From DASRTE01 sp035316885 (lineage in GTDB: Bacteria > Actinomycetota > Actinomycetes > Jiangellales > Jiangellaceae), in assembly GCA_035316885.1 (NCBI GenBank), contig DATHII010000138.1:1-7767 (forward strand): a stretch of DNA of 7,767 nucleotides, in the 5' to 3' direction. Made by a program: the position numbers and the translations under genes. This document shows, piece by piece, positions 1 through 5,183 of this stretch. Positions within the stretch are counted from its first letter, which is position 1, and the number at the start of each line of letters is the position of its first letter. The notes beneath the pieces are model-generated. The model made no database searches and was not told the DNA's origin. It saw only the letters and a list, made by a program, of their open reading frames with translations.

Positions 1-812
1 AGCATCCAGTAGAGGCCGAGCAGCGTGCCCGGTGCGTGCAGGTCGTCGGTCACGTGAAGCGGCAGGGCGACCTCGACCGGGCCGTACAGCAGGTTGAAGA
101 ACCACGTGAGCGTCAGCAGCCCGAGCAGCTCGGGATGGGACCGAAACAACGCGAGCCCGCCGCGGGCGGCCGCCTGGTCGACGGGCGAGACGTGCCCCAA
201 CTCCGGCAGCCGGGTGCGCACGACGAGCACGGCGAGGAACACATAGGTGAGAGCGTCCAGGCCGAGCACGAGCGCGGAGCTGACGTACATCACAAGCACA
301 CCGGCGATCGCGGGTCCCGCGATCGTGGCAGCGAAGTTGAGCGAGCTGACCAGGGTGTTCGCGGCGAGCCGCTGCTCGTTGGGCAGCAGCCCGGCCAGCA
401 GGGTGTACTGGCCCGCGCTGCCCCACGCGTGCAGCAGCGACGAGACCGCGAGCAGCGCGACGTACAGCGGCAGCGTAAGCAGCCCGGCGAGCCAGGCGAG
501 CGGTACGGCGCCCAGAAACACGCCGCGCACGATGTTGTCGGCGAGCAGTAGCCGCCTGGCCGGCACCCGGCGCAGACGGCGACCGAACGCCAGCGCGCCG
601 ACCACGCCCGGCAAGGTGTACGCGGCCACCGCGCTGCCGACCCATATCCCCGCGGTCGCCTGCGGCGCGAGCTCGATGGCGAGCCACGCCACCGCGACGA
701 AGCTCATCCCGTCCCCGAGGTACGAGACCGCGAACCCGAGGATCAGTCGCCGGAACACCCGGTTTGCGAGCACAGGCCGGTAGGCGGAGGGGACGAGGCG
801 TCGGAGCACCAC
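1..812 (-). CDS. MFS transporter, N-terminal part (runs off left edge)
   Basis: Inner-membrane major facilitator protein, probably an exporter of the DHA3/MFS_3 type; the substrate is unknown. The minus frame is open from a GTG at 812 (next in-frame GTG at 809) to the window edge, giving about 270 codons, so roughly the C-terminal third is missing. The translation has a run of hydrophobic segments: TM1 around SYLGDGMSFVAVAWLAIEL, a second segment around VGSAVAAYTLPGVVGALAF, then further helices typical of an N-terminal six-helix bundle plus the start of the second half. The TM2-TM3 loop is FGRRLRRVPARRLLL; it is arginine-rich but lacks the aspartate usual in MFS motif A. An AGGTG (minus strand, 821-817) sits just before the start, and an in-frame stop at 860-858 limits upstream extension. 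The gene lies 73 bp downstream of the VOC gene on the same strand, so it may belong to the AraC-VOC unit or have its own promoter in that structured gap. The family call is firm; the substrate is not known. Confidence 0.9.
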   Translation of the reverse strand, partial: MVLRRLVPSAYRPVLANRVFRRLILGFAVSYLGDGMSFVAVAWLAIELAPQATAGIWVGSAVAAYTLPGVVGALAFGRRLRRVPARRLLLADNIVRGVFLGAVPLAWLAGLLTLPLYVALLAVSSLLHAWGSAGQYTLLAGLLPNEQRLAANTLVSSLNFAATIAGPAIAGVLVMYVSSALVLGLDALTYVFLAVLVVRTRLPELGHVSPVDQAAARGGLALFRSHPELLGLLTLTWFFNLLYGPVEVALPLHVTDDLHAPGTLLGLYWM

Positions 813-834
813 GGGGCACCTAGTGACGATGTAC

Positions 835-886
835 CTGAGATCGATCTGTCTCAGCCGTCAGTCAGGCCGGCGATCGCCGGACGGCT
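835..886. promoter_or_regulatory. Two stem-loops/palindromes between VOC and MFS genes
   Basis: The 73-bp gap holds two adjacent dyads. The first, right after the VOC stop on the minus strand, has a perfect 14-bp palindrome CCGGCGATCGCCGG (867-880) enclosed by AGCCGT (853-858) and ACGGCT (881-886). The second is CTGAGA (835-840) and TCTCAG (849-854) with an 8-nt spacer, and it overlaps the perfect palindrome AGATCGATCT (838-847). It lies about 25-40 bp before the MFS start. There is no T-run, so a classical intrinsic terminator is unlikely. Operator, attenuator or mRNA-processing roles are possible. The dyads are seen directly; function is inferred. Confidence 0.45.
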
Positions 887-1296
887 CAGCGCAGCTCCTG
901 GATGCGGACGTGGTTGCCCGCGGGGTCGCGGAAGGCGCAGTCGCGAACGCCGTACGGCTGCTCGGTCGGCTCCTGGACGACCTCGGCGTCGCCGGCCTGC
1001 AGCCGCTCGAAGGTGTCGTCGAGGTCTTTGGTGGCCAGGAGGATCCAGCCGTAGGTGCCCTTGGCCATCATCTCGACGATGGTGCGGCGCTCGTCGTCGG
1101 TGATGCCGGGGTCGGCGGCCGGCGGCGCCAGGAGGATGGACGTGTCGGGCTGGCCGGCGGGGCCGACCGTGATCCAGCGCATCTTGCCGTTTCCGACGTC
1201 GCTGCGGACCTCGAAGCCGAGGGTGTCGCGGTAGAAGGCCAGGGAGGCGTCCGGGTCGTCGTGCGGGAGGAAGGTCGTGTGAATGGTGATGTCCAT
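886..1296 (-). CDS. VOC-superfamily (glyoxalase/bleomycin-resistance-like) protein
   Basis: A 136-residue single-domain protein of the vicinal oxygen chelate fold, the family of glyoxalase I, fosfomycin-thiol transferases and bleomycin-binding proteins. Two beta-alpha-beta-beta-beta modules are visible. The first starts ITIHTTFLPHDDPDASLAFY (residues 3-22) and has the typical FYRDTLGFEVR element. The second contains LLATKDLDDTFERLQAGDAEVV (86-107) and ends DPAGNHVRIQELR (124-136), where Glu134 is at the usual position of a metal ligand. His12 in strand 1 could be another ligand. The length is normal for the family. The ATG at 1296 begins the recognisable domain. A GTG at 1305 adds three residues and overlaps the upstream regulator's stop as GTGA, so it is a real alternative. 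No clear Shine-Dalgarno is seen, which fits translational coupling. Linkage to an AraC-type gene is a recurrent arrangement for this subfamily as I recall it. The substrate is unknown; a detoxification or drug-sequestering role is inferred. Confidence 0.9.
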   Translation of the reverse strand: MDITIHTTFLPHDDPDASLAFYRDTLGFEVRSDVGNGKMRWITVGPAGQPDTSILLAPPAADPGITDDERRTIVEMMAKGTYGWILLATKDLDDTFERLQAGDAEVVQEPTEQPYGVRDCAFRDPAGNHVRIQELR

Positions 1297-1301
1297 GGCG
1301 G

Positions 1302-1751
<450 letters not shown>

Positions 1752-1758
1752 ATGCGAA

Positions 1759-1764
1759 ATCGTA
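1759..1764 (-). promoter_or_regulatory. Candidate -10 box for leaderless AraC-VOC transcript
   Basis: TACGAT on the minus strand ends 7 nt before the GTG at 1751, so transcription would begin at or next to the start codon. No Shine-Dalgarno precedes that GTG, and no convincing -35 box is seen. Leaderless genes with TAnnnT at this spacing are common in Actinobacteria. Inferred, not proven. Confidence 0.4.
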
Positions 1765-1834
1765 CGTCGCGCCGTTGCCCAGCGCCGCCGGCGTCCCACC
1801 CCACTCCGTGTGGCGCGGACCCGTGTCTGAGCGG

Positions 1835-2425
1835 CTATTCGCTGGCGCCGGGACCTGATGCAAAGGAATTCGCGGCGGCCTGGATCTTGGCGACGTATTC
1901 ACGCCAAGACGCTTCGTCGAGGACTTCGTCATGGTCAGGGCCGGCACGCCCATCGATCAACTCTCGGACGATGTCCGCATGACCGGCGTGCCGGGCAGTT
2001 TCGGCGACCATCCGGACGAGCAGGACACCCAGGGTGGTGTCACGCCTGCTCTCAGGCCAGTGGGCCACCCGTCCAGGGGTCGGTAGGTCGAGGTCAGCGA
2101 TCGTCTGGTCGGCGTGCGTACACGCGCGCTGGTAGAGGCCGACGAGATACTCGCTGGTCTCGTCGGCCGTCGCCCACATGTCGGCGCCCTCCCAGATCGA
2201 ACCGTCCTCGACCCACGACATCGTCTCCGGCGCCGGGCGATCGAACGACTCGCCGAGGTATCCATACTCGAGTCCAGCCAAATGCTTGACCAGTCCGAGC
2301 AGATTGGTGCCGGTCGTGGTCATCGGTCGGCGGAGGTCGTACTCGCTCAGGTCCTCGAGCTTGGACAGCAGTCCTGCTCTGCTGGCCTGCAGACTTCGGT
2401 GCAGGTCAGCCTTCACGTCCGACAC
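1835..2425 (-). CDS. DinB/DUF664-family protein, possible mycothiol-dependent enzyme
   Basis: A 196-residue cytoplasmic four-helix-bundle protein of the DinB-like superfamily, whose actinobacterial members include mycothiol-dependent transferases and maleylpyruvate isomerase. The DUF664-type signature TGTNLLGLVKHLAGLEYGYL spans residues 38-57. The expected metal-binding histidines are His48 in that helix and the His146/His149 pair in AETARHAGHADIVRELIDG (141-159). All three are present, so the protein looks catalytically competent. The GTG start at 2425 is preceded by a good Shine-Dalgarno (GAGAGG, minus strand, about 6-7 nt upstream). It is the first of four same-strand genes, 83 bp ahead of the AraC gene, and is divergent from the reductase-like gene across 74 bp. 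Its substrate cannot be read from the sequence. A thiol-transferase role in detoxification is an inference from superfamily membership. Confidence 0.88.
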   Translation of the reverse strand: MSDVKADLHRSLQASRAGLLSKLEDLSEYDLRRPMTTTGTNLLGLVKHLAGLEYGYLGESFDRPAPETMSWVEDGSIWEGADMWATADETSEYLVGLYQRACTHADQTIADLDLPTPGRVAHWPESRRDTTLGVLLVRMVAETARHAGHADIVRELIDGRAGPDHDEVLDEASWREYVAKIQAAANSFASGPGASE

Positions 2426-2459
2426 GACTCACCTCTCTGATAACCATCCGAGCAGACGA

Positions 2460-2483
2460 CCATGGCATGCTCACGTGCCACGG
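2460..2483. promoter_or_regulatory. Imperfect inverted repeat in divergent DinB/reductase spacer
   Basis: CCATGGCA (2460-2467) and TGCCACGG (2476-2483) form an inverted repeat with 7 of 8 positions matching and an 8-nt centre. It lies mid-spacer between the two divergent starts (2425 and 2500), a natural place for an operator shared by both genes. No regulator gene adjoins the spacer, so the binder is unknown. Chance cannot be excluded for arms of this length. Confidence 0.3.
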
Positions 2484-2499
2484 CTCCTCAGGAGAACGC

Positions 2500-3096
2500 A
2501 TGGGCAACGTCATCGTCGACCTCTCGATCTCGGCCGACGGCTTTATCGCCGGAGCGAACGACGGTCCCACGAATCCCCTCGGCGACGGCGGCGACGCGCT
2601 GTTCGCCTGGATGGCCGCCGGCCCGGAACGCAATCGGATCAATCAGTGGTTCTGCCCGCCGGACGCCAGCATGCCGATCATCGAGGAATGGAACACGGAG
2701 AGCGGCGCGATGGTCAGCGGGCGCCGCACGTTCGACATCGCCGACGGGTGGAAGAACGGCCATCCGATCGATGTGCCGAACTTCGTCGTCACCCATGACC
2801 CTCCGACCGCCGGCGAATGGAGCCCGCGAGTCGAGTTCGTGACCGACGGCGTCGAGCGGGCAGTCGACCTCGCCCGGCAGGCTGCCGGCGATCTCAAGGT
2901 CTCGGTCTGCGCGGCCAGCGTCACACAGCAGTCGCTGCGCGCCGGTCTGCTCGATGAGATCAACCTCAGCGTCGTGCCGGTGCTGCTCGGCGCCGGTGTC
3001 CGCCTGCTCGACACCGTCGGACCTGTCGACCTGGAGCAGGTCCGGGTGATCGAGTCTACGGGTGTGACGCACATGCGCTACCGGGTCAAGCGCTGA
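2500..3096 (+). CDS. RibD C-terminal / dihydrofolate-reductase-like family protein
   Basis: A 198-residue protein of the RibD_C/DHFR-like fold, an NAD(P)H-dependent reductase superfamily. Domain hallmarks in order are the N-terminal strand and loop VDLSISADGFIAGAND (6-21), the nucleotide-binding GAMVSGRRTFDIADGW (69-84), and the C-terminal motif LRAGLLDEINLSVVPVLLGAGVRLLD (146-171). Strand V134-V136 is followed by CAAS (137-140), where most relatives have a Gly-Gly-Ala segment contacting the cofactor. The start is the ATG at 2500 because AGGAG lies 5 nt upstream (2490-2494). An in-frame ATG at 2467 would add 11 unrelated residues and has no ribosome site. The gene is divergent from the DinB gene and convergent with the MmcQ-like gene. 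Members of this family are usually annotated as dihydrofolate reductase, but true DHFR activity is unlikely; the substrate is unknown. Confidence 0.9.
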   Translation: MGNVIVDLSISADGFIAGANDGPTNPLGDGGDALFAWMAAGPERNRINQWFCPPDASMPIIEEWNTESGAMVSGRRTFDIADGWKNGHPIDVPNFVVTHDPPTAGEWSPRVEFVTDGVERAVDLARQAAGDLKVSVCAASVTQQSLRAGLLDEINLSVVPVLLGAGVRLLDTVGPVDLEQVRVIESTGVTHMRYRVKR

Positions 3097-3112
3097 CGGC
3101 GCACGATCGTCA
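3094..3112. terminator. Weak dyad spanning two convergent stop codons
   Basis: TGACG (3094-3098) and CGTCA (3108-3112) form an inverted repeat with a 9-nt loop. The TGA stop of the reductase-like gene is the first three bases, and the TGA stop of the opposing MmcQ-like gene is the last three. There is no T-run on either side. It could serve as a compact bidirectional terminator or simply reflect two facing TGA codons. Confidence 0.25.
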
Positions 3113-3517
3113 CGCAGCCGGGCCACGAGGGCGGGCGCCCGCGAGATACTCCGTGGCCAGCCGTTTCGGTGCGCGGTCGAGCCACGCCTCGACGATCAGC
3201 TCCTCGAGGTCGTCGACACCGATCCGGTCGAGCCTCATGAGGATTGACGGGTAACCGTCGAAGTGTGGCGTGGTGAAGTACACGTCCGCGTCCTCTGCGA
3301 GCAGAGCCTCCTTGACTCCGAGGTCCGGCACCCTCACCGCGAGCACCGGGCCGTCCGGTGCGCTATCGCCGAGCGCCTTGAGGTCGGACCGACGCAGTGG
3401 CCGATCCCAAGCGAACGGCCTGTCCTTGACCCGCCACGCCGGAATGCCCTGCCCCGGATGTTCGACCGTCTCGGGCAGCCCTGACGCGGTGCGGCGTACG
3501 TCGTCCCAGGTCGCCAT
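3110..3517 (-). CDS. MmcQ/YjbR-family protein
   Basis: A 135-residue single-domain protein of the MmcQ/YjbR (DUF419) family, a small DNA-binding-like fold of unknown cellular role. Typical features are the start MATWDDVRRTASGLPETVEH (1-20), a central RVPDLGVKEALLAED segment, and the signature YFTTPHFDGYPSILMRLDRI near residues 80-100, followed by a helical LEELIVEAWLDRAPKRLA. The ATG at 3517 is preferred because homology begins there and a TATTGT box lies exactly 7 nt upstream, as in leaderless transcription. An alternative ATG at 3589 overlaps the YdeI-like stop as ATGA and would add 24 residues without family resemblance. The upstream YdeI-like gene is on the same strand 68 bp away, so read-through is likely as well. 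Function unknown. Confidence 0.87.
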   Translation of the reverse strand: MATWDDVRRTASGLPETVEHPGQGIPAWRVKDRPFAWDRPLRRSDLKALGDSAPDGPVLAVRVPDLGVKEALLAEDADVYFTTPHFDGYPSILMRLDRIGVDDLEELIVEAWLDRAPKRLATEYLAGARPRGPAA

Positions 3518-3524
3518 GCCCTGA

Positions 3525-3530
3525 ACAATA
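3525..3530 (-). promoter_or_regulatory. Candidate -10 box for leaderless MmcQ-like gene
   Basis: TATTGT on the minus strand ends 7 nt before the ATG at 3517, the same geometry as seen before the AraC gene. The only purine-rich stretch (AGGG) is too close to the ATG to act as a normal ribosome site. No clear -35 is seen. Confidence 0.4.
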
Positions 3531-3585
3531 GGCCCGTATGGACGATCCCCATCCATGGTCCATGTCCCTCGCGGAGCTACCCACG

Positions 3586-4185
3586 TCATCGGTTGCGTAG
3601 ATCGGGAGGGGTGAGAGAGTCGATGCGACTACCGCGGGCCGAGTCCTCGATGAGCTGGGCCAGCCGACGCCTGCGGGTTTCTTCCTTCTTCGCGCTGACC
3701 ACCCACCAGATGGCGGCTCGGCGGTAGGACGGTGGCGCGGTCTCGGTGAAGAACGTCCACGCCGCCGGCACGGCGCGCATCGTCGCCGCGTACTCCTCGG
3801 GCAGTTCGGTTGGCCGGTTCTCGTAGGAGTAGATGCCAGTCCGCGACTCGGACCTGGCCTCGAAGGCCGCCTGCCCCGCCGGCTGCATGCGGCCCTCGGC
3901 ACTGAGCTTGGCGACGTGCTTGACATTGACCGCGCTCCATGTACTGCCGGTCTTCCGCGGCGTGAAACGGATCGTGTAGCTCACGTCGTCGATGCGGCGG
4001 CGGACGCCGTCGATCCAGCCGTAGCACAGCGCCTCGTCGACCGCCTGCGGCCAGGTGATGCTCGGCAGTCCGGAGGCGACCTTCCGGAATCCGACCAGCA
4101 GCTCGGTCCGGTCGCCATGGTGCGCGTCGAGCCAGGCGCGGAAGTCCTCCGGCGTTGGAAAGTACGTAGGCTGCGAATCCGCCAT
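3586..4185 (-). CDS. YdeI/OmdA-family protein
   Basis: A 199-residue protein of the YdeI/OmpD-associated (OmdA) family, cytoplasmic and of unclear biochemical role; some relatives are linked to stress or antimicrobial-peptide tolerance. Recognisable blocks are FPTPEDFRAWLDAHH (9-23), WPQAVDEALCYGWIDGVRRR (45-64), YTIRFTPRKTGSTWSAVNVKH (70-90, containing the family RFTPRK..S.WS..N pattern), and the C-terminal PSYRRAAIWWVVSAKKEETR (152-171) with the LAQLIED helix. The ATG at 4185 is chosen because AAGGAGGA lies 5 nt upstream; an ATG at 4383 would add 66 residues of low-complexity sequence. The length is normal. It may be transcribed together with the MmcQ-like gene 68 bp downstream, and it is divergent from the TetR cassette across a 354-bp spacer. 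No signal peptide is seen. Confidence 0.9.
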   Translation of the reverse strand: MADSQPTYFPTPEDFRAWLDAHHGDRTELLVGFRKVASGLPSITWPQAVDEALCYGWIDGVRRRIDDVSYTIRFTPRKTGSTWSAVNVKHVAKLSAEGRMQPAGQAAFEARSESRTGIYSYENRPTELPEEYAATMRAVPAAWTFFTETAPPSYRRAAIWWVVSAKKEETRRRRLAQLIEDSARGSRIDSLTPPDLRNR

Positions 4186-4377
4186 CGTCGTCCTCCTTAC
4201 CGTCCACGCCGGCCAGCAGACGGCCCACACATTCGGCCGCCCCTCCCCCGGCGCCGTCGCTGATCGTGCCGTGCTCTGACTCCCAACACAATCAGACGCG
4301 TTTCGTTCAAGACCGTCCTGAGCCGTGCGCACACACTCGGTCCGTCGGCCGAGCACCGACGATGTCCTACCCACACC

Positions 4378-4390
4378 GGTCACGGTGACC
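4378..4390. promoter_or_regulatory. 13-bp perfect palindrome, candidate second operator
   Basis: GGTCAC (4378-4383) and GTGACC (4385-4390) flank a single G. This dyad lies about 100 bp upstream of the main TetR operator and is unlike it in sequence, so a different regulator would be expected if it is functional. Seen directly; function inferred. Confidence 0.3.
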
Positions 4391-4480
4391 AGCGCATGAC
4401 GACCTCCTCCGGGCGTTGCGTTCGCCGTGGGCGTACGGCCGATCGCAGAAATGGGGTAGCGACGACGCCGTCCGAATCGC

Positions 4481-4486
4481 TATCTT
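4481..4486 (+). promoter_or_regulatory. Candidate -10 box of the tetR-pump-hydrolase operon
   Basis: TATCTT would place transcription start near 4493, the first base of the palindromic operator, so a bound repressor would cover the start point. The -35 region is poor. Confidence rests mainly on position. Confidence 0.35.
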
Positions 4487-4492
4487 GTCGAC

Positions 4493-4513
4493 GAAACGAA
4501 ACCGTTTCGTTTC
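4493..4513. promoter_or_regulatory. Perfect 21-bp palindrome, probable TetR operator
   Basis: Arms GAAACGAAAC (4493-4502) and GTTTCGTTTC (4504-4513) are exact reverse complements around a single C. The site lies 26 bp before the TetR start codon and stands out as an AT-richer island. Each arm is itself composed of two GAAAC units separated without gap (GAAAC-GAAAC), which suits two HTH contacts or paired dimers. TetR-family repressors commonly bind such dyads and control their own operon. The dyad is certain; its assignment to the adjacent regulator is a strong inference. Confidence 0.8.
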
Positions 4514-4528
4514 ATCCAGTGGACCATC

Positions 4529-4534
4529 AGGAGG
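4529..4534 (+). promoter_or_regulatory. Shine-Dalgarno that fixes a TTG start for the TetR gene
   Basis: AGGAGG is followed by a 5-nt spacer and then TTG at 4540. The GTG at 4519 and the ATG at 4396 lie upstream of this site and have no comparable signal. The site therefore decides the start. Confidence 0.75.
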
Positions 4535-4539
4535 CCGAG

Positions 4540-5169
4540 TTGCGCCCCGTCACCGCCGCCCCGGGTACCCGCCCCCGGGTCGAGGGCGAACGCGAGGAAC
4601 AGATTCTCGATGCGACCGTCCGCCTGCTCGTCGACCTCGGCTACGACCGGCTCACTCTCGACGCCGTCGCTGCCGAGGCACACGCCAGCAAGGCGACCCT
4701 CTACCGACGCTGGCTCGGGAAGGCCGATCTCGTCGTCGATGCCATCGCCCGGGCCAAGAGATGTCCCGAGCCGGTCGACATCGACTCCGGATCGCTGCGC
4801 CGCGACCTCATGGCCATCGCCTGTAACGCTGGTGGCTTCACCGACGACGTCCCCTTGTCAGTGCTGGCCGGTTTGATGTCAGCCATGCACCACGACGCCG
4901 ATCTCCAGCGCGCATTCCGCGAACGCTTCCTGGCGCCCCGCCTCGAGGTTCTCGCGGCGGTCCTCGACCGGGCCAGCAAGCGCGGCGAGATCGACGCCGA
5001 GGTCGATATTCAGTTGCTTGCCGACGTACTGCCGGGCATGGTTTTGCACCGGCGGCTCATCATGGGCGGATCGGTCGACGACGACTTCATCGCCCGCATC
5101 ATCGACGGGGTCCTGCTCCCCGCGGCACACCGCACCCACCCCGTCTCCAGCCGACTCACGACGAGTTGA
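4540..5169 (+). CDS. TetR/AcrR-family transcriptional repressor
   Basis: A 209-residue TetR-family regulator. The N-terminal HTH domain covers about residues 17-64: the helix EREEQILDATVRLLVDLGYD, then LTLDAVAAEAHASKATLYRR (38-57) with the classic recognition helix KATLYRRWLGKADLVVDAI. The remaining roughly 140 residues are helical and form the ligand-binding and dimer domain, resembling the TetR_C class found in actinobacterial efflux regulators. The start is the TTG at 4540, set by AGGAGG 5 nt upstream; this gives the usual family length, whereas an ATG at 4396 would translate through the operator. It is followed after 14 bp by the DHA2 pump and then a hydrolase. It most likely represses this operon through the 21-bp palindrome just upstream and is released by a pump substrate. 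The inducer cannot be read from the sequence. Confidence 0.93.
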   Translation: MRPVTAAPGTRPRVEGEREEQILDATVRLLVDLGYDRLTLDAVAAEAHASKATLYRRWLGKADLVVDAIARAKRCPEPVDIDSGSLRRDLMAIACNAGGFTDDVPLSVLAGLMSAMHHDADLQRAFRERFLAPRLEVLAAVLDRASKRGEIDAEVDIQLLADVLPGMVLHRRLIMGGSVDDDFIARIIDGVLLPAAHRTHPVSSRLTTS

Positions 5170-5183
5170 GAAAGAGAGCTGTG

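Larger units (their letters stand above)
4186..4539. other. 354-bp divergent regulatory spacer
   Basis: No convincing gene is seen between the YdeI-like start and the TetR start. An in-frame upstream extension of the TetR reading frame to 4396 exists, but it runs through the operator and has no ribosome site. The spacer contains the ribosome site for YdeI (4191-4198, minus strand), a 13-bp palindrome (4378-4390), a weak hairpin CTCGG/CCGAG (4336-4353), a single operator-like half-site GTTTCGTT (4300-4307), a TATCTT box and the 21-bp TetR operator. Confidence 0.7.

Noticed and set aside
36..783. Plus-strand open frames at the left end
   Set aside because: They lie opposite the hydrophobic MFS reading frame, which is clearly the coding one; their proteins are charged, repetitive and domainless.
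2462..2842. Alternative plus-strand frame overlapping the reductase-like gene
   Set aside because: Serine/arginine-rich shadow of the real frame, with no domain.
4186..4383. 66-residue N-terminal extension of the YdeI-like protein
   Set aside because: AAGGAGGA sits 5 nt before ATG 4185, and the extension resembles no part of the family.
4396..4539. Upstream N-terminal extension of the TetR protein
   Set aside because: It reads through the 21-bp operator, has no ribosome site and gives an atypical leader; the TTG at 4540 is better supported.
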